NCBI GenBank assembly: GCA_025677835.1
Contig: JAIXMR010000066.1
Span: forward strand, 62,001-126,000
Direction: 5' to 3'
Source: Sporodiniella umbellata
Lineage: Eukaryota; Mucoromycota; Mucoromycetes; Mucorales; Rhizopodaceae
Length of the DNA: 64,000 bases
Below are positions 1-8,866 of this stretch, one piece after another (positions within the stretch are counted from its first letter, which is position 1; the number at the start of each line of letters is the position of its first letter). The translations under genes were made by a program, and so were the position numbers. The notes under the pieces were generated by a model. The model did no database searches, was not told the origin of the DNA, and worked only from the letters and a program-made list of their open reading frames with translations.

Positions 1-73
1 AGTGGCTTCTAAAATAAGAGTAATAGCTACACTTGAAAAAAATACCACAGTGGCTGCACTCTCCTCTTTCTAT

Positions 74-304
74 CTAGACACCCTTTTGAAGCTTTAAGAC
101 TCTTCTATTTGTTTTGAAAGCGTTTTGATCTGATTGGTACAGCGTTTTTAGATACCTTTGTTTGTAGTTATTCAACAGGTTGGTTGCGGAGAAAGACCTT
201 TTCCCTTTTGTTTGTGGGTTTCCTTTGATGCGAACTTTTTGGTTTTCTGTGGTATTCGGCGCCTGATCTCGGCGTCCCTTACTGCTGAATATCGGCGCTT
301 TCAT
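74..304 (-). CDS. Possible small basic protein, 76 aa (uncertain)
   Basis: An ATG-started frame of 76 codons, rich in Lys, Arg, Asn and Gln, with no motif I recognise. Just upstream on the coding strand there is an AG that could be a splice acceptor, followed at once by a T-rich tract, so this could be the last exon of a gene reaching towards 330-360 rather than a complete gene. The composition is not the simple-repeat kind that fills spurious frames elsewhere here. No TATA box is obvious. Confidence is low and no function is proposed. Confidence 0.25.
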   Translation of the reverse strand: MKAPIFSSKGRRDQAPNTTENQKVRIKGNPQTKGKRSFSATNLLNNYKQRYLKTLYQSDQNAFKTNRRVLKLQKGV

Positions 305-652
305 TCGGTAGCCTAAGTCGTCGCTTTTAGAAGCCGGTTTTTTTTTTTTTTTTTTTTTTTTTCCAAAAAAAGATGAAATGAATAGCGTTCACCTTAAAAC
401 TTTGTATAACAATCATAAAGAGCTTAAACAAAGTGATGCTTTGAAATAGCTTTATCGATGTGTGGGTCTGTTTTATGTTTTTGGCTTTGAAAAAGCTAGA
501 AAACTTTACATGAAATGATTGGCTACGAAGGGCGCGTTTATTCGGCGCCTCAATAAGGTATGTTTTCCTTTTTTTTTTATCAGTGCGCTTCTTCGGGTGA
601 TGCCAAGCGTTGAACCGCAGTGGGAGATTTTGTTAATTAAGACCAGGAAAGG

Positions 653-660
653 TATATAAA
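653..660 (+). promoter_or_regulatory. TATA box of the His/Gly/Phe-repeat gene
   Basis: TATATAAA lies 40 nt upstream of the start codon at 700 and is followed by a purine-rich leader. Position and sequence fit a core promoter with a short 5' untranslated region. Confidence 0.6.
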
Positions 661-699
661 GGGGACGGAGAAGATATCAGAAAATTATCATTTTACACC

Positions 700-1803
700 A
701 TGTCCTTAGACATTTTTATTTCTACTGAAAACAGATCTACCTGTCACTTTCAATTGGCTATTGAAAAGCTGAATTGGACTAATCTTGTAACTATTCTTAA
801 CCTGTCGCGTTCTGAGCAGGTTTCTAACCAAGACTCTGTAGTGCTCTATTACCGAGACCCTATAAAAGAGGCGGTTGGATCGATTAGTAATCAAGAGGAG
901 CTAGCGGCCTTGATGGATGGACTAAAGACGGCTTGTAAAGCACTGTATTTTGACACTTGCTCGGATCCAACCGAACGTTTGATCCGTCCAAATGCCTTTG
1001 AAAGATTGAATGAACTGGTGAATGAAAACCAGCCTTTAGGGCGTCGCATGTCCCAATGGGTAGGCCTTTTAGCTTCCAGAATCGCTGCTGACCCTCAATC
1101 GAGTATGGAAGACGAATTGAACTGGTTGCAACAAAAGCTTTCCAGAAAACGCGGCGGTAAGAAACGAATGGCAGAGACAGCTGGCAATGAGTCGGGCACT
1201 TCAGAAGAAGAAGAAGAAAGAGGTCGATGGTATCATGCAAGACGTCCCTACGACTTTCCTATGGGTAGACATGGTCCTTTTGAAGATCCTATGGGCAGAA
1301 AATTTGAGGGGCCTTTTGGGGAATCCTTTAAAGGGTGTAAAAGACCCGCTGGTGGCCCCTTTAATGGTCCTTATCCATTTGAGGGACCTTTTGATCAGCA
1401 CTTTGAGGGACCCTTTGGTAAGCATGGAAAGCACTTTGATCAACGTTTTGGTGGACCTTCTGGAAAACACTTTGGTGGACCTTTTGGTAAGCATAGAAAG
1501 CACTTTGGTCAGCACTTTGAGGGACCCTTTGGTAAGCATGGAAAGCACTTTGGTCAGCACTTTGAGGGACCCTTTGGTAAGCATGGAAAGCACTTTGATC
1601 AACGTTTTGGTGGACCTTTCGGAAAGCATAGAAAGCACTTTGGCGGTCGATTTGGTAAGCACCCAAGAGGTTTTCATCATTATGGAAAGCCATTTGAAAA
1701 CCCTGCCTCCGGGTCGGAACACTCCTTTGGGTACAACGAAGATCCGCAAGACGACGCACGCTATTGTAAAGCCGAAGCGTTTGTACTCTATCCATTAGAG
1801 TAA
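700..1803 (+). CDS. Protein with His/Gly/Phe-rich tandem repeats; unknown function
   Basis: An uninterrupted 367-residue frame behind a good TATA box. Residues 1-155 look globular; a stretch around residues 45-90 (DSVVLYYRDP ... NQEELAALMDGL ... ALYF) weakly resembles a PB1-type fold, which is only a suggestion. A short acidic linker (SEEEEE) follows. From about residue 205 to 330 the chain is a repeat array built on GPFGKH, KHF and QxFxGP blocks, rich in Gly, His, Phe and Lys, ending in a short unique tail. The repeat is visible at DNA level, so copy number may vary between strains. Low-complexity His/Phe/Gly repeats are typical of disordered, self-associating or metal-binding segments, but no function is demonstrated. 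Long frames on the opposite strand here are by-products of the repeat. Confidence 0.75.
   Translation: MSLDIFISTENRSTCHFQLAIEKLNWTNLVTILNLSRSEQVSNQDSVVLYYRDPIKEAVGSISNQEELAALMDGLKTACKALYFDTCSDPTERLIRPNAFERLNELVNENQPLGRRMSQWVGLLASRIAADPQSSMEDELNWLQQKLSRKRGGKKRMAETAGNESGTSEEEEERGRWYHARRPYDFPMGRHGPFEDPMGRKFEGPFGESFKGCKRPAGGPFNGPYPFEGPFDQHFEGPFGKHGKHFDQRFGGPSGKHFGGPFGKHRKHFGQHFEGPFGKHGKHFGQHFEGPFGKHGKHFDQRFGGPFGKHRKHFGGRFGKHPRGFHHYGKPFENPASGSEHSFGYNEDPQDDARYCKAEAFVLYPLE
1390..1665 (+). repeat. In-frame minisatellite coding for GPFGKHxKHF blocks
   Basis: Tandem, slightly diverged units of roughly 45-48 nt containing CACTTTGAGGGACC and TTTGGTAAGCA blocks. Unit length is a multiple of three, so copy changes keep the frame. 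It produces several overlapping shadow frames on both strands. Confidence 0.8.
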
Positions 1804-2221
1804 AGCAAACAAAACAGAATCTTTTTTTTTTCTTGAAATAAAACCACTTTTTATGTACACGATAAACAATTTTTTCATTTTTTTTTTTTTTTTTTTTTAA
1901 TAGAGTGTGACTATGCATTGTCCCCACGTTGTCTTGAAAAATATTGGTGCATGAGACTCGATTTCAAATCAGGAATTTTAGATTTTGTGCCCCGATAAAG
2001 TGTTTTTTTGGGTGAGTAGAAGGAAAAGAACACAGAAAGAGTGAACAAAAAAAGCAGGTTTTGAAAGAGAATGTTAATGGCTGACCTAGAAAAACAAAAT
2101 AAAGCTACCGTTCTTCTTGCTCTAACCAAAGCACTGGAAACAGAGTCAAGAGTTCTATAAAAGGAAATGATCGATCCACGTTGCTTCAAGATCCGGTCAT
2201 CGACCTAAAAATAACCTTTGT

Positions 2222-2254
<33 letters not shown>

Positions 2255-2741
2255 AAGAATAAAAAGCGATCAAGAGCCTTTTGATTGTTTTATAAAACAA
2301 AAGTAATTTCCAGTTTCTTTTTTGGAAAGTCTTTATTTTTTTTTTGGGCAGAATTCTCTCTCACGTGTTTGATTCCTGAGAAAATAAAATCCAAAAGCAA
2401 GCCACTTTCTCTTTTTGAGGAGAGCTTGTTGCTTAGCAACTGTTTCCATGACAAAAAAAGGTAGCCTCCTCCTCCCCTCTTCAAAATGGCTTTAATGAAT
2501 TAATAAGGAGATTTTGGTTTGTTCATAAAAAGCGTGAATGATTAGAAAAGTGACAATTTGACCGTCTATACTCTCCATCCCCTCCTTTTTTTTTTTTTTG
2601 CTATCACTCCTTAGTATAAAGAGGTTCTTATTACAAACGAAAAAACAAAACAAAACAAAAACAAAACAAAAAAAAGGGAGAAGGAAGGAAATCAATTTTT
2701 TTTTTCTTTTTCTCTTTTTTTTTTTTTTTCAAGAAAAAGAA
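1804..2741. other. Intergenic region, no gene supported
   Basis: About 0.9 kb of AT-rich DNA between two plus-strand genes. It holds several homopolymer runs, the longest a 31-nt poly(A) at 2223-2253, plus a C/T-rich run at 2461-2480. Open frames here are short, low in complexity and lack plausible starts or splice partners. Confidence 0.6.
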
Positions 2742-3833
2742 ATGGTTTTCTATACAACATTGATATTGTTTGTTTCACCTATCATTGCTATCCGTTATGG
2801 CGACTTGTGTGACCCTAGCCCGATTTATTCGTAAAGTACTCGCACAAAAAAGAGAGAGAGAGAGAGAGAGGCTGATGATAGTATTGGATAGGACGACTTG
2901 GAAATACGATGATTCGTGTTCGAGTGTTTATTTGTTTTGCGATTCAGGCAAAAACAATACCTGCAATTATATTGGGTGTGCCAATACGGATTATATACAA
3001 GGGTAAGAGATCGATAAGAGCCTGATTGATTCCAACACTTTACAGATGGGATGAACGTACCCACCCTTTCCCAGTAAGATGTAACAATCAAAAGTACTGT
3101 CCTGACAATGGATCTCAATGTACTGCGCTGGCACCTGTGGGCAAGGCATGCGAACCGGTAAGCAAGACTGTAGAGAATTATGTTTAATCGATAATGTTAG
3201 CAAAGAGATGACGAATGTGCAGGAAAGGATGTGATTTGTTTAAACTCTACCTGCTATATGAAGGCTGCACCTTTAGGAGGTCATTGCGGCTCAGATAGGT
3301 AAAGACTCTATGGTTATACACCAAGGCTTAATTTTTATTTTATTTTGGCGCTCCATTTCAAAACCAGGACGGATTATATGTCTTATGATGCAGCGGGACA
3401 GGGTATTCGACAGACGATTGTAAGAGACAATTGTACGGAAGCCAGTTACTGTGATGACGCCAAACATGTGTGTATACGATCGAAAGCGTTGGGGTCTGAG
3501 TGCTGGCAAGATAGAGAATGCCAATCAGGAACATGTAGTGATGATGGCATGTGTACTAATGGGCCTGACGTATTCCACAGGATTGCAAATTGGCTGTGGG
3601 GGGTTTTGGCTGGCACGGTGTTTTTGTTTGTTCTGATTACTCTGGGCGTCTTGTGGCTACTGCATCGATATCAATCGCGACTGGAACATCAAAAGTCTGC
3701 CAAGTTCTTTGGCGATAACGATGAGTTCTCTAAAAAGTACCAGATGTATCAGCAAGGCTTTGAAACCAGTGTCGTTTACCTGACAACACCCGATTATAAG
3801 CAGTCGGCTGCACTCAGTAACAATCACCTCTAA
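2742..3833 (+). CDS. Type I membrane protein with Cys-rich ectodomain
   Basis: Five exons (2742-2830, 2871-3002, 3046-3157, 3201-3298, 3368-3833) splice in phase into about 298 residues. Introns are 40-69 nt. The protein begins with a signal peptide (MVFYTTLILFVSPIIA) followed by about 200 extracellular residues with some twenty cysteines. The last Cys block has the ECQSGTCSDDGMC spacing seen in small disulfide-rich domains of fungal surface proteins. One transmembrane helix (LAGTVFLFVLITLGVLWLL) and a ~60-residue cytoplasmic tail rich in Tyr, Lys and Gln follow. The first acceptor sits at the end of an (AG)n run, so the exact AG is ambiguous, but the one chosen keeps the frame. A receptor or adhesion role is inference; no ligand can be named. 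Confidence 0.8.
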
Positions 3834-3871
3834 AAAGGCATTGATTAGGATGATTATTTTATTTTTAAAAA

Positions 3872-3951
3872 GATAAAATAAAATAAAATAAAATAATAAT
3901 AATCATAATCATAATAATAATAATCATCATCATCATCATCATAACAAAATA
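3872..3951. repeat. AAAAT and ATA/ATC simple repeats
   Basis: A block of AAAAT repeats passes into (AAT/ATC)n directly after the 3' end of the membrane-protein gene and before the next promoter. Confidence 0.8.
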
Positions 3952-4050
3952 ATTTGTGACGTTTACCCTTTTCATTAAAATGCTTGTTGATCCCCTTTTC
4001 CCTTTCCGCTCTTCTTTCTCTTTTATTTTTTTTTTATTTTTTCTTTGGTC

Positions 4051-4082
<32 letters not shown>

Positions 4083-4085
<3 letters not shown>

Positions 4086-5506
4086 ATGTTACCTCAATTT
4101 GGATTCATTGTAGCTCAGGCAGGAGCTGACTCTCATACTTCATCCAATCCTTCGAATCATCATCGTCACCCTCAGCAGCCAACGCACGCTCATCATCATC
4201 ATCACAACAGCCATCGTTCTTCACTGGCTCCCTTACTTAGCAATCCAGCCAAGTCTAGTGCACCTTTACCTTTTTCATTACCCCAAACCTCTTTTTTTCC
4301 GCGACAGCCCTCACCCTCGCCCTCTGTGGGCCATAGTAATACTAATAACACCTCACTCTTACCTCCACTCTTACCTCCCCACACTCCTTACATGTATCCA
4401 GAAGCAACCAACCCAATGATGGATCCCGCTTGGTATTCTTCCCCTCACCCTGTGCCTAAAGCGTTGCCACAGCAACCGTTACAAAAAGAAGTAATCACAG
4501 AAGAAGACGAGGATGAGGAACTCTTGAACAAATGGCAAGGTATACACAAAGTCTATCTTTCAATTTACAGATGCTAGAGCGTTTCTATTTTTGTTGATTT
4601 TTTGTTACTATTGTTACTATTGTTATTATTATTATTATCATGATGATGATTATTATTATTGTTATTATTTTTAAAGGTCAATACAACGATTTGATCACTT
4701 GGGTGGATAATGAGTTTTGGGAACAAGCAGATGAGTAAATGGATATGATTGGCACGTGCGTTGGGCTATTTTAAACTCATTTTTATTCGGATGATTTAGC
4801 ATCTATCAAGAAAAGATATCGAATTTACAACAAGAATTAAAAGAGCTACAGAAAGGTAATGGTGGCCAACATCCGTGCTTGCTTAAAAAAAAAAAACCCC
4901 TTGGTATGAATAGGCACCCATTCTGTGTATCAAGAGACGGTGGCTGAAATCCGATTGAACTGTGAAAAGGATATTTCCAACGTGGAATGTTTTATGAACT
5001 ATCAATTATCGTTTATCGAACATACTTTTGAAAAGGATCTGTTTCTATTGGAAGAAGAATATGAGGTTTACTTTTCCTTACAGCCTATTTTTACTTATTT
5101 TTTTTTTTTTTTGGCTTAGGCGGAGAAAAAATCCGTGGAACAAAGTCTGATGGCTTCACTTCAAGATAAACGAAAACAACTTAAAGAAGACCAAGACGGA
5201 GGTAACACAAGTCTACACCTTAAAATTTTTTTTTTTATTTTTATTCTTTTTTTGCTACCAGATGAAGTGAAAACGGTTCGACGTAATCTAAGAAAAAGAA
5301 ATCATGACACTATGACATATCCACCTGTGAAAGAACCTTCGGTTAAAAAACGAGCAGGTAAAAATCCAAAAAATCCAAAAAATAGGATAGGTAATAATAT
5401 CTTGTTAGCCCGTACAAGTGCTTTACCGAATATCTATTCAATATCCAATGCAGAGCAAGAAGAACTTGAAAATGAATTTGTTAGAATGAAACAATCTGTC
5501 TATTAA
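4083..5506 (+). CDS. SDS3: Sds3-like subunit of Sin3/Rpd3 histone deacetylase complex
   Basis: Six exons (4083-4539, 4677-4734, 4800-4855, 4914-5065, 5120-5201, 5262-5506) give about 349 residues. The first ~140 are disordered, rich in His, Pro and Ser. The middle is a long charged coiled coil with the Sds3/BRMS1 signature: LKELQKGTHSVYQETVAEI, then ISNVECFMNYQLSFIEHTFEKD and EEEYEAEKKSVEQSLMASL. The equivalent segment of metazoan SDS3 reads in the same order (LQEGT...EFQ, then NAELFL, then EKKAA). The tail has a basic NLS-like stretch (RRNLRKR). Members of this family hold Sin3-Rpd3L together on chromatin. The first ATG follows a poly(A) run and precedes a second in-frame ATG; either may be used. 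Intron 1 (137 nt) is swollen by an ATT-type repeat. Confidence 0.8.
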
Positions 5507-5539
5507 AAAAAAAAAAGAAAAAAAGAAAGACGCGTGTTT

Positions 5540-6826
5540 TTATGAGTGTGATAAAGAGTGAGCAAGAGAAACGGAATGAGGATAATACAAAGGGGGTGAT
5601 GGATGGGATAAACGATGCAAGAAATGATCGAGTTGAGAGCGTGCGGTATGTAAAGGCAATGGAGGGGAAGAACGAGGTGGGTCAAGTTCGGGTAAGGAGA
5701 GATTACGATCGAGAGCGAGGTAAGCGGTTGAGCCTAAGCCTGGGACAACGACCGATTCAAGATGGCCACCCCAATACCTGGCCAGGAGGCGTGCGGCGCG
5801 CCAGCCGGTCATGGCATGGGCCTCCAAGGGGGCGTGGGGGTTGGCGAGCGCTGCATGGGCACTGGGCCAGCCGGCCAGATCGTGAGGGATGGTAGAGGCC
5901 AGGTCGGTGTCGGACACCAGGGCGGGCGTGGCCAGACGGAGGCCGAGGCTGGTCTGAGCGCCAAAGAGGCTGAGGGTAAGTGGTGCGGGCCGGAAAAAAG
6001 GACGTTCGTACCATTTCAACCGGGCTTCTCGCCAGGTCCGGGCCTCGACGTGCGCGCGCATCTGGATCACGCAGGTCTCGTACAAGATCCGGTACAACAC
6101 GCTCGGTAGGGTGTCGACAGGCGGTAGTGCCTGTGCCCTGATCGTCACCTCGGGTGTTTTGCCTGGAAATCGCGCGGTAAACGCCTGTTGGGCATCCCTG
6201 ACCACTTGACGTACCATGCTTTCGGGATGCACGCTCTGGAGATGGCTCAGGCGATGGCTGGCCCAAGAGATATGTTGATCTACCCACACAGGTTAAAAAA
6301 CCAACCCACGTAGTGTCTCTTACCTAGCAACAGATGAATGCCAATACCGACGGTCTGGATGTTTTCCAAAAGCTGGGGATGGTGAGCGAATGCATAACCA
6401 AGCCGAATCCAGCACAGGGCCTGACGTGACCTTAGTTTCTGTAGGACGGTCGAGAAGGCTCTGGGTGAGGTCTGGCCTAAAGAGGGGTGGAGGAGGGTGC
6501 AGATGTCCTGTAGATAACTCTGGGCGATCTGTCGAAGCAGAGGCGTATGGAGCGCTTCAGGTGAAAACGAAGCCAACAGTCGTAAGATGTGGGTATAGCG
6601 AACAGGCAGCTCGCTACACAAGAACTGAGGCGTCATCACCTTGGGTATCGTCTCTCCAATAGCAAAATGAGAAAGCTAAGAAATAGATAAGAAACAGCTT
6701 TTGTCAATGAATAGATAAGAAACAGCTTTTGTCAATGGCTGTTACCGTCAGTCGTGTTTCGGACGTAGTCCACAAGCGAGCCAGGATCTGTCTGGGTAAT
6801 ACATTCACAATCTGTGACTGAACCAT
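5540..6826 (-). CDS. PDK/BCKDK-fold protein with degenerate ATP-binding boxes (probable pseudokinase)
   Basis: Three exons (6826-6746, 6675-6324, 6279-5540) give about 390 residues. The N-terminal half has the helical-bundle landmarks of mitochondrial pyruvate/branched-chain dehydrogenase kinases: FLCSELPVR (family FLRQELPVR), then LLLDQH across the second junction (family MLLNQH). The C-terminal half keeps the fold outline (LPSVLYRILYE, QMRAHVE, LLARYWGGHLE, PGLGSTAYLAL). The residues that make the kinase work are missing: the N-box E-x-x-K-N reads ETCV-I, the D-x-G-G-G box reads like ATPALVS, and the G-x-G-x-G box reads AMTGWRA. The His that normally follows R-x-R is Gln. It is GC-richer than its neighbours. 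Its stop lies 33 nt from the convergent Sds3 stop. Non-catalytic function is inferred. Confidence 0.75.
6682..6737. repeat. Perfect 28-bp tandem duplication inside an intron
   Basis: Two identical, abutting copies (6682-6709 and 6710-6737) lie in intron 1 (6676-6745) of the PDK-fold gene. Removing one copy would shrink the intron from 70 to 42 nt, the usual size in this window. Confidence 0.9.
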
Positions 6827-7205
6827 AGCGAAAGAAAGTGAAAAAGAAACTGGGAAATGTTGGATTCCTTTCATCTCCTCTTTTTTTTTTTTACTCCTTT
6901 TTATTATTTTGACGCATTGACTCTCCCTTCCAAGAGCCCTTGCTCCCCTTTTTCTCTACCACAATTCATGCAAACGGTCTACATCGCTGGTACTACGTGG
7001 CTTTGCGTAGATAGAAACAAAAGTTTATTACTATATAAATAAAAAAAAAAAAAAAAAAAGGGTGGAAATTAAATGTAGTGTAGAATATTAAAGTCATGTG
7101 AGAGATGAAACGCTTAAAGGAATGAATCTCTCAAGAACAATAGAATCTCTTTTGGGTGTGCTGATATATAGAATGTGGGTGTGTTTGTGTGGGTGTGTAT
7201 ATATA

Positions 7206-7210
<5 letters not shown>

Positions 7211-7252
<42 letters not shown>
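7211..7252. repeat. (GA)n microsatellite
   Basis: About 21 GA units just beyond the stop codon of the bZIP gene, preceded by a GTGTGTGTATATATA stretch. Confidence 0.95.
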
Positions 7253-7256
<4 letters not shown>

Positions 7257-7266
7257 AAGGCAGGGG

Positions 7267-7996
7267 TTAGATGACAGTGTAATAACTCTCAGATTGAAAA
7301 TATTGTTTTTCTGAAAGCGAGGCTGAATTAAATTTGGGACAGTCTTTGTGGGACATGAGCAGTTGTTTGAGTTGGGCTATTTCTTGTTTCATTTGGTTTG
7401 TTTCAACCTCGAGCTGTTCGTTATCCTGGGTTAAAAAGTCCATGCGGTCCTGCAGGTTCGAGAGCCATTGCTTCTTTCGTTGCCTACATTTCAAGGCAGC
7501 TTATCAGGCCAATGCAAGCCAAGACGTCAGCAAGAGGGAATGTTGTAAGCAAAATGATGTCTTTTTTACCTAATCTGTTTCTTTCTAGAAAATCCCGTCG
7601 ATCTTCCTCGTTCTGAAATATCTTTGGCGCACGCTTTCGCTGTCTCTTGGGCCGCGCCGTGGTTTCTTTTGAGGTCTTTTTCACCAGTCGATCTTCACTC
7701 TCCAGACTGCTCACTAAAAGAAAAGGATGCGTTTGAGAAAAATGGAAAAAAGAGGAGAGAGCACTTGCCTGTGTCTATGTTTGATTTACAGCTGCCTGAG
7801 TCTGAGCCCCATTTGTGGTTATTGACCTGAATAAATTCGTAGGTGGAAGGTGGCGTGGAAGCAAAGCTCTGCTCAAAAGGGTTGTGCTCCTGATCGTTGA
7901 CTGAACTATTGGATTTTTTATTGACAAGAGCAAAACTATCAAACACTGCACAGAAAGAAGAATTAACACTTTTTAAAAACAGATCTCCTGCTTACT
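7267..7996 (-). CDS. CREB/ATF-type bZIP transcription factor
   Basis: The basic region assembled over the last junction reads ERNRLAALKCRQRKKQW, the classic CREB/ATF DNA-contact sequence. A leucine zipper follows (LQDRMDFLTQDNEQLEVETNQMKQEIAQL). Family members bind TGACGTCA-like sites and act in stress responses. Three introns are inferred: 7946-7995, 7714-7768 and 7500-7569. The first separates the A of the start codon (7996) from TG (7945-7944), since no in-frame ATG exists in the next exon and the splice creates ATG TTT GAT. The second uses a GC donor in a perfect AG|GCAAGT context. The N-terminal ~110 residues are Ser/Asn-rich, with a basic patch (RPKRQRKRAPK) before the bZIP. The protein is about 185 residues, short for an Atf1 orthologue. 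The start should be checked against RNA. Confidence 0.8.
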
Positions 7997-8280
7997 TTCT
8001 TGCCCTCACAAAACGTTAATTTTTTTTTTTTTTTTTTTTAAAAAAAAGAAAAGAATATTTACAAAAAAGAAATTAAACGCTTATGAGCCAAAGTTTAAAA
8101 TAAAAACAAATAATCATCAGAAAAAAAAAAAAAAAAGGACTCAATCCAATGACATCATCGCCTGATTTAGAAACGCTTATTTTAAATACTTTTCTTGTGT
8201 GCCCCTGAAAGGGAAAAATAAAACAATGACGCTACTTGTGGCACCTCAAGCGTTGTGTGCGATTCTGGTTTTCGTGACTG

Positions 8281-8529
8281 TCAAATACGCTTTCGGTCCA
8301 TTCTGAAATGCTTTGGGTGAACAGCAGCCAGAACACCTGCTAAAAGTGAAGAAGAAGAAAAAAAAAAAACAAAGAAAATGGATCCTCTGTTACACAAGTG
8401 ATGAAAAGGGTAGAAAATAAACATACGAGGAACTATCGATCCATAAAAACAAGAAAATGGTTTGTTTAGATAGGCCAGCCCGGCATGCAAACCAAGGCGG
8501 TGTTGGAGGCTGTCAAAGGACAAGGCCAT
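8281..8529 (-). CDS. Small two-exon protein, 52-53 aa, unknown
   Basis: Exon 8529-8427 (MALSFDSLQHRLGLHAGLAY ...) joins exon 2 (ending HFRMDRKRI) in phase across an ~87-nt intron with a GTATGT donor and long polypyrimidine tract. The acceptor is TAGCAG, a NAGNAG tandem, so the product may have 52 or 53 residues. The chain is slightly basic with aromatic residues and no clear membrane segment. I do not recognise it; a small mitochondrial or RNA-binding subunit would fit its composition, but that is only inference. Non-repetitive sequence and good splice signals argue that it is real. Confidence 0.45.
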   Translation of the reverse strand: MALSFDSLQHRLGLHAGLAYLNKPFSCFYGSIVPRMFIFYPFHHLCNRGSIFFVFFFSSSSLLAGVLAAVHPKHFRMDRKRI

Positions 8530-8536
8530 GTCACTA

Positions 8537-8544
8537 TGACGTAA
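8537..8544. promoter_or_regulatory. CRE/Atf1-like site TGACGTAA
   Basis: TGACGTAA matches the ATF/CREB binding consensus and sits 8 nt upstream of the small ORF's start codon, about 0.5 kb from the bZIP gene. A single 8-mer can occur by chance. Confidence 0.25.
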
Positions 8545-8653
8545 GCAGAGCAAAAACCTTAAAAAAGTTGGATAGGTTCTAGAAAGCGCTCTGCCCTTTT
8601 TGGTGCTGCTGAAAGATTCTCCGGTCTTTTCCTTTGTCTGCTTTTTATAAACT

Positions 8654-8654
<1 letters not shown>

Positions 8655-8696
<42 letters not shown>

Positions 8697-8778
8697 ACAC
8701 GTCCTTATTACGTAACCTTTTCTTTTTTGTATTTTGTAATTTTATTTTCGGGGAAAGGTAGATGAGATATGAAGTGAT

Positions 8779-8809
<31 letters not shown>

Positions 8810-8839
8810 GTGTGTATGTGTGTGTGTGTGTGTGTGTGT
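8655..8839. repeat. (CT)n, (ATC)n and (TG)n microsatellites
   Basis: (CT)n at 8655-8694, (ATC)n at 8780-8809 and (TG)n at 8810-8839, lying between the small ORF and the 3' end of the SAPS gene. The (ATC)n creates a poly-Met shadow frame on the minus strand. Confidence 0.95.
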
Positions 8840-8866
8840 ATGTATATATATAAGTAGGTGGAATGC

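Noticed and set aside
1187..1927. Long frames on both strands over the repeat region of the first gene
   Set aside because: They are frame shadows of the 45-48-nt in-frame repeat; only the 700-1803 frame has a TATA box, an ATG start and a non-repetitive N-terminus.
5542..6109. Two plus-strand frames of 115-117 residues opposite the PDK-fold gene
   Set aside because: GC-rich antisense shadows; the minus-strand frame carries recognisable family motifs over all three exons.
8281..8808. 175-residue minus-strand frame starting with poly-Met
   Set aside because: The upstream half is translated (ATC)n and (CT)n repeats; only the distal part fits a spliced small ORF, listed separately.
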